Shown here one piece after another: positions 25,804 to 33,661 of a DNA stretch of 36,919 nucleotides; the first letter of the stretch is position 1; each line of letters begins with the position of its first letter. A model generated the notes under the pieces. That model saw only the letters and a program-made list of their open reading frames with translations, had not been told where the DNA came from and searched no databases. Both the position numbers and the translations under genes were made by a program. Source of the DNA: Fidelibacterota bacterium (GTDB lineage: Bacteria; Fidelibacterota; Marinisomatia; Marinisomatales; UBA1611). The stretch covers positions 1-36,919 of the forward strand of contig JABHUQ010000005.1 in the NCBI GenBank assembly GCA_018658715.1. The letters are read 5' to 3'.

Positions 25804-26300
25804 TCGAGCAAACCGTCCATAGGTGTGATTAAAATAACTTTTTCATCATGGTCAATTCCTTTCACCACTTCAGGAATGACCGGAATCAAACGTTCCTTTT
25901 CACCGTCATTAATCACATATACATCGTTATTCGGCAACCAAATAACATCTTGAAGCACTCCAACCATTTTACTATCATCTGTAATAACAGTTGAACCAAT
26001 TAAATCACCTGATATCATATTGATTGCATCAAAATCAGATGCTTCAACAAAAATTGTTTGACCAATAAGTCTTTCAGCTTCATCAATTGAATTAATGCCT
26101 TCAAATTTGAAACGAACTTTTTTCCCCTTACCAACTGTTTTTTCAACAGATACATCAGTAGATGTATCAGGCGAAAAGCCAATCATTAATGATTTATCTT
26201 TTACATATTCTTCAAAGTATCTTGAGAGCGGACGCAAGCGGACTTCTCCTTTTAAACCTGAAGTTGTTGTAATCTTTGCTATAGGGTGAATCCGTGACAT
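25800..26300 (-). CDS. rimM: Ribosome maturation factor RimM
   Basis: The protein has 166 residues. The N-terminal domain opens with HPIAKITTTSGLKGEVRLRP, the RimM nucleotide-like signature, and a PRC-barrel follows from about residue 95 (LIGSTVITDDS, VLQDVIWLPNNDVYVI). It binds S19 and assists 30S head assembly. It starts 7 bases after khpA and overlaps the trmD start by four bases. Confidence 0.94.
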   Translation of the reverse strand: MSRIHPIAKITTTSGLKGEVRLRPLSRYFEEYVKDKSLMIGFSPDTSTDVSVEKTVGKGKKVRFKFEGINSIDEAERLIGQTIFVEASDFDAINMISGDLIGSTVITDDSKMVGVLQDVIWLPNNDVYVINDGEKERLIPVIPEVVKGIDHDEKVILITPMDGLLD

Positions 26301-26307
26301 AAAATAT

Positions 26308-26541
26308 TTAGTCTATAATATCTAGCCGAGCTCGTTTGCCACCTTCTTTGGCATTAATCGCGAATACAATTGTACGCAATGCGGAAATATTTCTACCTTG
26401 CTTACCGATGACTTTACCAAAATCTCCTTCACCAACGGTTAATTCATAGATTATCCTTTGTTCAGTCTCGACAATATTCACATTGACTTCATCCGGCTTA
26501 TCTACTAACAATTTTACTGCTTTTTCAATGAATTCCTGCAT
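26308..26541 (-). CDS. khpA: KH-domain RNA-binding protein (KhpA/YlqC family)
   Basis: The protein is 77 residues long from the ATG at 26539-26541, chosen because GGAGG lies five bases upstream; a slightly longer frame has no such site. The single KH domain has the GxxG loop in KVIGKQGRNIS, preceded by YELTVGEGDFG and followed by ALRTIVFAINAKEGG. It is a small RNA-binding chaperone, often acting with KhpB/Jag. Its place between rpsP and rimM is the conserved one. Confidence 0.92.
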   Translation of the reverse strand: MQEFIEKAVKLLVDKPDEVNVNIVETEQRIIYELTVGEGDFGKVIGKQGRNISALRTIVFAINAKEGGKRARLDIID

Positions 26542-26592
26542 GGTATCCTCCAATCAGTTAAACATTCAATCTCAACTAGAAATAAAACCAGT

Positions 26593-27123
26593 TTATTCTT
26601 TATCTTCAGCTGGAGCTTCTTCTTCAGCCGGAGCTTCTTCTTCAGTTGGAGCTTCTTCTTCAGCTGGAGCTTCTTCTTTAGCTGGAGCTTCTTCTTCAGC
26701 TGGAGCTTCTTCTTTAGCTGGAGCTTCTTCTTCAGCTGGAGCTTCAGTAACAACTTCAGTAGCTTTCTTTTCTGCTCTTTCTTCTCTGCCTTTTAACACA
26801 TCTTCACGATTCATGGACCATTTCATCATTTCTTTTTCAATAGTTGCTTTATCCAAACCTTGGCTGATTAAATGCCATTTATAAGCAATGCCAACTCTTT
26901 TTAATAATGCATGAGCTGCATCTGATGGAGTTGCTCCTTCACTTAACCAATAAAGGATTCTATCTTCCTTTAAAGAATAAGATTTTTCTTTATCAATAGG
27001 GTTAAGCCATCCTAATTCTTCAATCGCTGCCCCATCCCGGCGTTTCCGGGAATCAATCGCAACCATTCTATAAAATGGTCTGTTTCGTCTTCCAATACGT
27101 TTAAATCTAATTTTAGTCGCCAA
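26593..27123 (-). CDS. rpsP: 30S ribosomal protein S16 with long acidic repeat tail
   Basis: The protein has 176 residues, about twice the usual bacterial S16. Residues 1-85 are ordinary S16: KIRFKRIGRRNRPFYRMVAID, then LGWLNPIDKEKSYSL and WLSEGATPSDAAHALLKRVGI. A helical stretch (86-125) leads to a tail made of eight hexapeptides related to EEAPAE. The start is TTG (27121-27123) with AAGGAG seven bases upstream. S16 stabilises the 5' domain of 16S rRNA; the tail is presumably disordered and solvent-exposed, of unknown role. Extended S16 proteins with Ala/Glu-rich tails are known in FCB bacteria, so this one is unusual for its length and regularity. It follows ffh by 11 bases. Confidence 0.95.
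   Translation of the reverse strand: MATKIRFKRIGRRNRPFYRMVAIDSRKRRDGAAIEELGWLNPIDKEKSYSLKEDRILYWLSEGATPSDAAHALLKRVGIAYKWHLISQGLDKATIEKEMMKWSMNREDVLKGREERAEKKATEVVTEAPAEEEAPAKEEAPAEEEAPAKEEAPAEEEAPTEEEAPAEEEAPAEDKE
26605..26748 (-). repeat. Eight tandem 18-base repeats encoding the S16 tail
   Basis: Eight consecutive 18-base units encode [E/T]EAP[A/T][E/K] variants. Units differ by a few substitutions (GCT/GCC, and AAA or GAA for the last codon), and the alternation of E- and K-ending units suggests duplication of larger 36-base blocks. The repeat keeps the frame, so changes in copy number would only alter tail length. Confidence 0.93.
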
Positions 27124-27134
27124 CGCGTTTCTCC

Positions 27135-28466
27135 TTAGTTAATTCCTACAAAAGATCCCATTCCTGGGAATTTTGGTGATTTCATATTACCAAATTTTTT
27201 CATCATTTTCTGCATTTCTGCAAATTGTTTTATAAGTGCATTAATTTCATGAACAGGTCGTCCAGAACCTTTACTGATTCTCATCCTGCGGCTGCCATTA
27301 ATTATTTTAGGGTTTGAACGCTCATCTAATGTCATGGAATTAATAATTGCTTCTGTCCAATCCATTTGCTTATCATCTAAATTCATTCCCTTCAACATTT
27401 TTCTATTAACACCAGGCATCATACCCATCAATTGTTTCATAGAACCCATTTTTTTTAACTGGTGCATTTGATTTCGAAAATCTTCCAAATCAAAAGTATT
27501 TTTCATCATTTTTTTTCGAAGAACTTCTGCATCCTTTTCATCAACAAGTGTTTGGGCTTTCTCCACCAATGAAACAACATCGCCAAATCCTAGAATACGA
27601 TCAGCAATACGCTTAGGATCAAAAAGTTGCAATCCATCTATTTTTTCAGATACACCTATAAATTTTATTGGCTTCCCTGTGACTTCACGAATAGAAACTG
27701 CAGCTCCACCACGTGCATCACCATCCATTTTAGTTAAAATAACACCAGATAATGATAATGCTTCGTTAAATATTTTTGCCGAGTTAACAGCATCCTGACC
27801 TGTCATTCCATCAGCCACAAATAAAACTTCTTCCGGGCTTGAATCTTCAGCAATTGCTTGAATCTCAATCATCATTTCACCATCGATGTGTAAACGACCA
27901 GCTGTATCTAGAATGACAACATCTATATTATTTGCTTTCGCATGAGAAATAGCATTCTTACAAATTTTAATAGGGTTACCAGTACCTTCATCATAGACTG
28001 GCAAGTTTGCCACTTCTCCCATTTTCTTTAATTGGTCAATAGCTGCTGGACGATATACATCTGCAGCAACGAGTAAAACTTTTTTCCCTTGCTTCTTTAA
28101 TAAATGACCAAGTTTCGCAGTAGATGTTGTTTTCCCTGAACCTTGTAAACCTGCCATCAGTATTACGGATGGACTTTGAGTCAATTCCAATTCTTGCGCT
28201 GAGCCACCTAATAATTGAATCATTTCATCATGAATAATTTTTATAAACTGTTGACCAGGTTTTACAGACTTTGTTACTTTAGCACCTTGAGCTCGTTCCT
28301 GTACTCTATTGATAAAATCACGAGCGACACGAAAATTGACATCTGCATCCAGTAGGACACGACGTACTTCTCGTGTAGTATCGTTTATATTTCGATCTGT
28401 AATTTTTCCTAGTCCACGAAGATTTCGGAAAACAGAATCAAATTTATCTGTTATTTGGTCAAACAT
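27135..28466 (-). CDS. ffh: Signal recognition particle protein Ffh
   Basis: The protein has 443 residues. The N domain (1-95) is followed by the GTPase domain with GLQGSGKTT (106-114), DVYRPAAIDQL, DTAGRLHID, TKMDGDARGGAA and GVSEKIDGL. The methionine-rich M domain follows (about 310-430), with the RNA-contact motif SKGSGR and a C-terminal MQKMMKKF stretch. With 4.5S RNA it targets nascent membrane proteins to the Sec translocon. It heads the rpsP-rimM-trmD-rplS operon. The upstream gap (28467-28584) contains a small hairpin but no clear promoter match. Confidence 0.97.
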   Translation of the reverse strand: MFDQITDKFDSVFRNLRGLGKITDRNINDTTREVRRVLLDADVNFRVARDFINRVQERAQGAKVTKSVKPGQQFIKIIHDEMIQLLGGSAQELELTQSPSVILMAGLQGSGKTTSTAKLGHLLKKQGKKVLLVAADVYRPAAIDQLKKMGEVANLPVYDEGTGNPIKICKNAISHAKANNIDVVILDTAGRLHIDGEMMIEIQAIAEDSSPEEVLFVADGMTGQDAVNSAKIFNEALSLSGVILTKMDGDARGGAAVSIREVTGKPIKFIGVSEKIDGLQLFDPKRIADRILGFGDVVSLVEKAQTLVDEKDAEVLRKKMMKNTFDLEDFRNQMHQLKKMGSMKQLMGMMPGVNRKMLKGMNLDDKQMDWTEAIINSMTLDERSNPKIINGSRRMRISKGSGRPVHEINALIKQFAEMQKMMKKFGNMKSPKFPGMGSFVGIN

Positions 28467-28584
28467 TGTTTTTCAATAGGTTTAGAGCCTTGGAAATTAC
28501 ACGGCTCTTTTTCATAAGACAAATTTTAATTTTGTTTGAAATATAGGGTTTATAGTCAATTGGATAGCTATTAATATCATATTA
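28467..28584 (-). other. Spacer between gcvT and ffh
   Basis: This 118-base, AT-rich gap is the longest in this part of the minus-strand array and probably holds the ffh promoter. A 6-bp inverted repeat AGAGCC/GGCTCT (28484-28489 with 28503-28508) lies about 18 bases upstream of the ffh start. It has no T-run in the minus direction, so it is not a convincing terminator for gcvT and could be a leader hairpin. A TTGACT occurs further upstream without a well-placed second element. Confidence 0.3.
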
Positions 28585-29688
28585 CTAATTCAAACCAGTA
28601 CCATTTTTATAAAATGGCGGTTTGACGATTATAGCTTCTTTTCTCTTTCCGCGAATATCAAGCTCAATAGATTGACCAATTTTGTCATGTGGTTTATCAA
28701 TATATCCAAGCCCAATCCCCTTCTTTAATGACGGAGACTGGGTGCCACTTGTTACAATTCCAATTTGTTCATTATTACTATAAATTAAATTACCTTTCCT
28801 CGGAATGGCTCGTTCCGTCATTTCAAATGATAGGAGTCGCCGTGTTAAGTTTGCTTTCTTTATGGCAAGTGAATCTTGTCCAATAAATTGGGTTTTCTTC
28901 ATTTTTGTTATCCATCCTAATCCTGCTTCTAAAGGATGGGTATCTTCATTGATATCATTTCCATACAAACAATACATCATTTCCATTCGAAGGGTATCTC
29001 TAGCCCCAAGACCAGCAGGTTGAATTCCAAATGATGAACCAGCGTTCATTACTTCATCCCAAATGTTGGTTATACTCTCTGGATTAAAATATAATTCAAA
29101 CCCTAATTCACCCGTATAGCCCGTACGTGATATTGTTCCCCTATGTCCTAATATTTCACCTTCAATAAAATTATAAAATTCTATTTGGCTTAAATCTTCA
29201 GATGTACACTTTTGCAAAATTTCACGTGACTTAGGACCTTGAATAGCAATTAGCCCAATCGTATGGCTTATATCATTTATAAACACATCTTGGGATTGAT
29301 GAGATTTGAGCCACTCTAGATCTTTTTCATGATTAGCTGCATTGGTTACCAACATAAAATAATCTTCATATTTATAAATTATAATATCATCAATAATACC
29401 ACCATCATTCATACACATTGCTGTGTATTGAGCGTATCCAATTTCTAGACTTGATACATCATTAATTGTTAATAGATTAAGAAATGACTCAGCACCAGAT
29501 CCAGAAATGCTTATTTCTCCCATATGGCTTACATCAAAGAGTCCCGAAGCATTTCTTACCGATTCATGTTCACTAACAATTCCATTATATTGAACTGGCA
29601 TAGAAAATCCAGCAAATGGGATCATTTTGGCTCCAAAAGCTATGTGCCGACTATGAAGGGGTGATTGCTTTAATTCAAGATTGTTCAA
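28585..29688 (-). CDS. gcvT: Aminomethyltransferase (glycine cleavage system T protein)
   Basis: The protein has 367 residues, normal length. Family motifs are SPLHSRHIAFGAKMIPFAG near the start, YNGIVSEHESVR, GLFDVSHMGEI, the folate-site segment SRTGYTGELGFELY, and LGARDTLRMEMMYCLYGNDI. It transfers the methylene group of the H-protein-bound aminomethyl to tetrahydrofolate during glycine breakdown. The start is TTG (29686-29688), overlapping the aminotransferase by 14 bases; the conserved N-terminus leaves little room for a later start. gcvH and gcvP are not in the window. Confidence 0.94.
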   Translation of the reverse strand: MNNLELKQSPLHSRHIAFGAKMIPFAGFSMPVQYNGIVSEHESVRNASGLFDVSHMGEISISGSGAESFLNLLTINDVSSLEIGYAQYTAMCMNDGGIIDDIIIYKYEDYFMLVTNAANHEKDLEWLKSHQSQDVFINDISHTIGLIAIQGPKSREILQKCTSEDLSQIEFYNFIEGEILGHRGTISRTGYTGELGFELYFNPESITNIWDEVMNAGSSFGIQPAGLGARDTLRMEMMYCLYGNDINEDTHPLEAGLGWITKMKKTQFIGQDSLAIKKANLTRRLLSFEMTERAIPRKGNLIYSNNEQIGIVTSGTQSPSLKKGIGLGYIDKPHDKIGQSIELDIRGKRKEAIIVKPPFYKNGTGLN

Positions 29689-30874
29689 AGTAATTTTTCA
29701 ATAAGGCTAATCCTTCTTGAATATCTTCAACAGAAATACCGGAATATGCAAATCGAATAAAGAAATCTTTTTCACCATCAACTGGACGTCCAAAATGGTT
29801 CCTAGTACAAAAGGATACACCTGTATTTTCCAAAGAACCTTCTTGTAGTTGCCCAATATTTGCAAACCCTTTCCTATTCATTATTTCTGTCACATTCGGA
29901 AATAGATAAAATGTACTTTCCGGGGTTGGAATTGAAATGCCATCAATAGTATTTAATGCTCCCACAGCTGCATCTCTCCTACATTTTAATTCATGTAATA
30001 TGGCTTGAAACCCTGATTGATCTCCGGTGACACCTTCTACCATAGCATGTTGAATAAAATGGTTAGAACACGATTCATCATTCACATTGAGTTTCGCCAC
30101 CATCTCAATGAAAGGTTTTGGACCAATTGTTGCGCCGAGACGCCATCCAGTCATAGCATATTTTTTAGAAAAAGTATATAAAATGACTGTTCGTTCTTTC
30201 ATGCCAGGAATTGAAACAATCGATAATGGATCCGAGTCAGAATACCGAATTTCAAAATAAGCATCATCTGCCATGACCCAAAGATCATGCTTAATCGCTA
30301 ATGCAGCTATAGCTTCCATTTCTTCTTTTGTGGAAGATGCACTAATTGGATTTTGGTAGTTATTATAAATGATCGCCTTCGTTTTAGGCGTAATGGATGC
30401 TTTTAATTTTTCTAAATCTATCGCAAATCCGGAAGATGTTTCTGTGTACCCATAGGGAACAGCAATACCACCTTGATATTCAATTTGTGATTCATAAATA
30501 GGATACCCTGGATTTGGGTATAGAACTTCATCACCCGGATTCATGATAACGGCAATGAATTTCCAAACGGTGGGCTTACCTCCTGGCTGAATGGCAATAT
30601 TTTCAGGAGTATATGTCACACCCCTTGAAGAGCCCACATTGTCGGCTAATGCTTGCCTCAGTGGCAAAATACCCTGAGCAGGTGCATATCCAGTATACCC
30701 ATCCCGAATGGCTTTAATTGTTGCTTCGATTATATTTTCAGGAGTGGGAAGATTCATATCTCCTAAATGGAATGGATAGACATGATTCCCTTTTTCTGCC
30801 CATAATTTTGCTAATAAAGAGACTGAAAAGGCTGTTTCTGTTCCAAGCTGTTCCAATTGATTTGCTAATTTCAA
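29675..30874 (-). CDS. Pyridoxal phosphate-dependent aminotransferase, class I/II
   Basis: The protein has 399 residues. Fold-type-I features are: GYAPAQGILPLRQALA (63-78), NPGYPIYESQ (121-130), NNYQNPISAS (171-180), the Asp pair in MADDAYFEI (D203/D204), and the cofactor lysine K237 in YTFSKKYAMTGWRLG. The substrate cannot be fixed from motifs: aspartate, alanine and LL-diaminopimelate aminotransferases all share this pattern. The start is TTG (30872-30874), with AGGAT upstream. It sits 3 bases after ruvA and overlaps gcvT, so a link to amino-acid or one-carbon metabolism is possible but inferred. Confidence 0.88.
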   Translation of the reverse strand: MKLANQLEQLGTETAFSVSLLAKLWAEKGNHVYPFHLGDMNLPTPENIIEATIKAIRDGYTGYAPAQGILPLRQALADNVGSSRGVTYTPENIAIQPGGKPTVWKFIAVIMNPGDEVLYPNPGYPIYESQIEYQGGIAVPYGYTETSSGFAIDLEKLKASITPKTKAIIYNNYQNPISASSTKEEMEAIAALAIKHDLWVMADDAYFEIRYSDSDPLSIVSIPGMKERTVILYTFSKKYAMTGWRLGATIGPKPFIEMVAKLNVNDESCSNHFIQHAMVEGVTGDQSGFQAILHELKCRRDAAVGALNTIDGISIPTPESTFYLFPNVTEIMNRKGFANIGQLQEGSLENTGVSFCTRNHFGRPVDGEKDFFIRFAYSGISVEDIQEGLALLKNYFEQS

Positions 30875-30877
30875 TTT

Positions 30878-31477
30878 TTATCCTATTTTAGCTAATGCTT
30901 GTTTAATCATAGTTGCTAAATCCCCTTCTACCTTGCCTTCTTTTTCCATTTGCCGTAGCACTCGACTCGCAATTTGTTGTTTATACCCAAGCGATACAAG
31001 TGCCTGAATTGCATCCTTAACAAGTCTTGATTCTGATTCATTGGATTCTTCAAATCCTAAAGAATCAGAATCCATTTTGATAAATTTATCTTTTAATTCA
31101 ATAATAATTCTTTTGGCTGTTTTCGGCCCTACTCCAGGAATGGATGTTAAAGCGCTCACATCTCCTGATACAATTTTGTCTTTTAAGCGTATAGTATCCA
31201 TGCCAGATAAAATTGTTAATGCTAACTTTGGACCTATACCACTAATCCCAATAAGGAGTAAAAATGCTTGCCGCTCTTCTTCTAGCACAAAGCCATATAG
31301 ATCAAGAACATCTTCCCTCACGTGAAGGTAGGTGGAAATATTACATTTTTCTCCTTCTTTGGGAAGGTTTTGAAGCGTTGTAATGCTACACGCACATCTG
31401 AGTCCAATGCCACCAACATTTATAACAATAAAATGTGGCGTTTTTTTCTGAATAATGCCTGAAAGAGTTTCAATCAT
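30878..31477 (-). CDS. ruvA: Holliday junction branch migration protein RuvA
   Basis: The protein has 199 residues. The N-terminal OB-fold (IETLSGIIQKKTPHFIVI) is followed by two helix-hairpin-helix motifs, LIGISGIGPKLALTIL and LTSIPGVGPKTAKRII, and a C-terminal RuvB-binding domain (about 150-199, ALVSLGYKQQIA). It binds four-way junctions and loads the RuvB motor. The start overlaps the ruvC stop by four bases (ATGA). ruvB is not in the window, so it is encoded elsewhere. Confidence 0.96.
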   Translation of the reverse strand: MIETLSGIIQKKTPHFIVINVGGIGLRCACSITTLQNLPKEGEKCNISTYLHVREDVLDLYGFVLEEERQAFLLLIGISGIGPKLALTILSGMDTIRLKDKIVSGDVSALTSIPGVGPKTAKRIIIELKDKFIKMDSDSLGFEESNESESRLVKDAIQALVSLGYKQQIASRVLRQMEKEGKVEGDLATMIKQALAKIG

Positions 31478-31959
31478 AAATTCTCAAATCTAGCTTGATT
31501 ATAATAAGTAAGTGCCACAGCAATAGCGTCAGATATATCTAGTGGAGATGGAGGCTCTTTCATTTTCAAAATGGTAGTTACCATAAATTGGATTTGTTCC
31601 TTAGTTGCTGCACCATTTCCAGTAATCGATTGCTTCACTTTTCTTGGTGCATACTGTTTTACATCAATCCCTTCATTAGCTGCCGCTAACATAAGTGCAC
31701 CGCGTGCTTGACCTAAGGTCAGAGCTGACTTCACATTTTTGCTATAGAATGAATCTTCAATAGCCATTACAGTTGGTTTATATGTTTGAATCAATTTTTG
31801 CGCTTCATTGTATAAATATTTAAGCCTATCATGTATGGGTTGATTTTTAGGAGGTGTAATTGTTCCATAACTATGTAGTCGTGTTTTTCCATTTTTTCCA
31901 TCTAAAATACCAAATCCTGTAATTCCAATCCCTGGGTCAATCCCTATTACACGAATCAC
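31474..31959 (-). CDS. ruvC: Crossover junction endodeoxyribonuclease RuvC
   Basis: The protein has 161 residues. The catalytic acids are present: D8 in IGIDPGIGITGFG, E68 in MAIEDSFYSKN, and D141/D144 in LDISDAIAVAL. LGQARGALML and YAPRKVKQSITGNGAA are conserved segments. It resolves Holliday junctions made during recombination. The start codon is GTG (31957-31959), 2 bases after the yebC stop. The order yebC-ruvC-ruvA is widespread and supports all three calls. Confidence 0.96.
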   Translation of the reverse strand: MIRVIGIDPGIGITGFGILDGKNGKTRLHSYGTITPPKNQPIHDRLKYLYNEAQKLIQTYKPTVMAIEDSFYSKNVKSALTLGQARGALMLAAANEGIDVKQYAPRKVKQSITGNGAATKEQIQFMVTTILKMKEPPSPLDISDAIAVALTYYNQARFENL

Positions 31960-31961
31960 GA

Positions 31962-32705
31962 TTATTCCACAGGTATATCGGATTCGTCAATATCGAAATT
32001 AGCATATACATGACTAATATCATCATTGTCTTCCAAAGCATCCATTAATTTTAATATTTTCGGAACATCGTCAGATTCAACTTTTTGAAGATTTTTCGGG
32101 ATAAGATCTAATTCTGCACTTTTGATTTCATACCCTTTTTCTTCCAATCCATCGCGAACATCCATAAGATTCGTTGGTTCTGTTGAAATGGTATAAAAAC
32201 CACCTTCAGATTCGAAATCATCAGCACCAACTTCTAAGGCATCTTCAAAAACAACATCTTCTTCGCCAACAGATGCTTCCATAACAATTTGCCCTTTACG
32301 ATCAAACATCCATGCAACACTTCCATTTTCGCCTAAATTCCCATTATTCTTACTCATAAGATGACGAATCTCGGCTACAGTACGGTTTTTATTATCTGTA
32401 ATAATTTCCATCATGATGGCTACACCTGCCGGTCCATATCCTTCGTAAGTTGCTTCCTCATAAGAAACGCCCGGCAGTTCACCTGTCCCCTTTTGGATAG
32501 CTCGTTTTATGTTGTCAACGGGTAAATTATTGGCACGACCATTAGATATTGCTTTGCGTAATCGGGGATTCGAATCAGAGTCACCACCGCCTAATCTAGC
32601 CGCAACTGTTATTTCTTTAATAATCTTTGTAAATATTTTTCCGCGTTTTGCGTCTTGAGCCCCTTTACGATGTTTAATATTAGCCCACTTACTATGTCCT
32701 GCCAT
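31962..32705 (-). CDS. yebC: YebC/PmpR (TACO1-like) regulatory protein
   Basis: The protein has 247 residues. The N-terminus MAGHSKWANIKHRKGAQDAK is diagnostic, and the centre has YEGYGPAGVAIMMEIITDN and ENGSVAWMFDRKG. The family was described as DNA-binding regulators and more recently as factors that help ribosomes through proline stretches. A clear AAGGA lies six bases before the ATG. It is the first gene of its unit, with a promoter presumably in the 32706-32869 divergent region. Confidence 0.95.
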   Translation of the reverse strand: MAGHSKWANIKHRKGAQDAKRGKIFTKIIKEITVAARLGGGDSDSNPRLRKAISNGRANNLPVDNIKRAIQKGTGELPGVSYEEATYEGYGPAGVAIMMEIITDNKNRTVAEIRHLMSKNNGNLGENGSVAWMFDRKGQIVMEASVGEEDVVFEDALEVGADDFESEGGFYTISTEPTNLMDVRDGLEEKGYEIKSAELDLIPKNLQKVESDDVPKILKLMDALEDNDDISHVYANFDIDESDIPVE

Positions 32706-32869
32706 GAAATTCCTTATATTTAGAGAACAGAAATTACGTCATCACGTGAGAAGACAACAAACGCTTATTCCTAATTAAGTACCAACAAAAAAATGTTTTA
32801 TTATGGTTGTTCCCCCTTAACTTTCGTTGAAACAATTTAATGTGAATATTGTATTTATTTTCAACCATT
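32706..32869. promoter_or_regulatory. Divergent intergenic region between yebC and a plus-strand secreted protein gene
   Basis: This 164-base AT-rich gap separates divergent genes, so it should hold promoters for both. I find no confident -33/-7 or -35/-10 pair on either strand. Weak plus-strand candidates such as TTG at 32827 followed by TATTTATT near 32852 lack the expected sequence. A short run of C (32811-32815, CCCCC) is unusual in such AT-rich sequence. No hidden gene or RNA is seen. Confidence 0.45.
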
Positions 32870-33517
32870 ATGATTCGTTTTTCAAAATATATTTTCTGGC
32901 TTCTTTTCACCCAATTATTGGTTGCTCAAGCAGAAGTACGTTCTGTTGGGATTGAAACACGAGAGAATGGACTCGTAATGACCATTCGACTGGATCAATC
33001 GATTCCACAAGATAATATTACGGGGTGGAATGCAACTAATGGATGGTTTTATGTTACCTTGTATGATGTAATTTCTGATTCTAATCGATTAGCCATGACT
33101 GCATATTCCTACCCCGTTAGAGACTTTCAGACTATAACAATGGATGAGTCTTCTCAATTAGGAATTAAACTAGCAAAAAATGTAGACCAATATGAATTCT
33201 ATTTATCAGATACCCCGCCAGAGATTTTAGTCTCACTACGATATCCTGTGGAAAAAGTCCCTTTCATTGCTGACAATAACACACAACCTGAAATTGTAAA
33301 AAAGGTAGGAGAAGAAATAATTATACAAACACCACCTGAAGAACCTGAATTATCTTTTTCCATGAAACGTGTAAAAACAATTGGATATTTTTTAGGAACA
33401 GCTCTTACCGTTACAGGACTGATACAACAGGACCAAGATCCTGATACTCCAAATAAAGAATTAAAGTCCGGCATTATCATTCTTCTCTCTACTTATATTT
33501 TTGACCATGTTTTTTAG
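32870..33517 (+). CDS. Secreted protein with AMIN-like N-terminal domain, function unknown
   Basis: From the ATG at 32870 the product has 215 residues; an in-frame TTG at 32849 is less likely because the signal peptide (MIRFSKYIFWLLFTQLLVA) begins at the ATG. The mature N-terminus, VRSVGIETRENGLVMTIRLD, resembles AMIN domains, which bind peptidoglycan or help localise envelope machines, with a beta-rich continuation (about 25-125). A proline/glutamate stretch (IIIQTPPEEPELS) then leads to a hydrophobic C-terminal region around ALTVTGLIQQ and a final SGIIILLSTYIFDHVF helix. It is divergent from yebC and is followed 43 bases later by a small membrane-peptide gene. The AMIN assignment is tentative. 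Confidence 0.6.
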   Translation: MIRFSKYIFWLLFTQLLVAQAEVRSVGIETRENGLVMTIRLDQSIPQDNITGWNATNGWFYVTLYDVISDSNRLAMTAYSYPVRDFQTITMDESSQLGIKLAKNVDQYEFYLSDTPPEILVSLRYPVEKVPFIADNNTQPEIVKKVGEEIIIQTPPEEPELSFSMKRVKTIGYFLGTALTVTGLIQQDQDPDTPNKELKSGIIILLSTYIFDHVF

Positions 33518-33560
33518 TCAATTGACATAACGCCCATTCCATTTGTAACATTGTTATACT

Positions 33561-33653
33561 ATGAAAGAATATTTCTTTTACTTCGCCCTTTTTTACGCCT
33601 TGGGACTTATTCTCATGGGTTTGTATTATCGGTTCTTTAAACGCAAACGATAA
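33561..33653 (+). CDS. Small 30-residue single-helix membrane peptide
   Basis: An ATG-to-TAA frame encodes 30 residues: a start with MKEYFF, a hydrophobic helix (about 4-22, ending GLILMGLYY), and a strongly basic end (RFFKRKR). This is the layout expected for a one-pass membrane peptide with its C-terminus in the cytoplasm. It sits 43 bases after the AMIN-like gene and 8 before the metalloprotease start, so co-transcription is likely. There is no Shine-Dalgarno site, so expression is uncertain; chance is possible at this length, but the charge pattern argues for a real product. Confidence 0.5.
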   Translation: MKEYFFYFALFYALGLILMGLYYRFFKRKR

Positions 33654-33661
33654 CTATTCCA

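Noticed and set aside
26483-26884. Plus-strand frame with SSAGA repeats opposite the S16 tail
   Set aside because: The repeat is a by-product of the 18-base tandem units of rpsP read on the other strand; it has no ribosome site and crosses the khpA/rpsP boundary.
28484-28508. Inverted repeat AGAGCC/GGCTCT upstream of ffh considered as a gcvT terminator
   Set aside because: In the minus direction it is not followed by a T-run; the T-run lies on the plus side, where no gene is transcribed.
33520-33560. TTGACA (33524-33529) and TATACT (about 33556-33561) as a promoter for the small peptide gene
   Set aside because: The two boxes are about 27 bases apart rather than near 17, and the second box touches the start codon.
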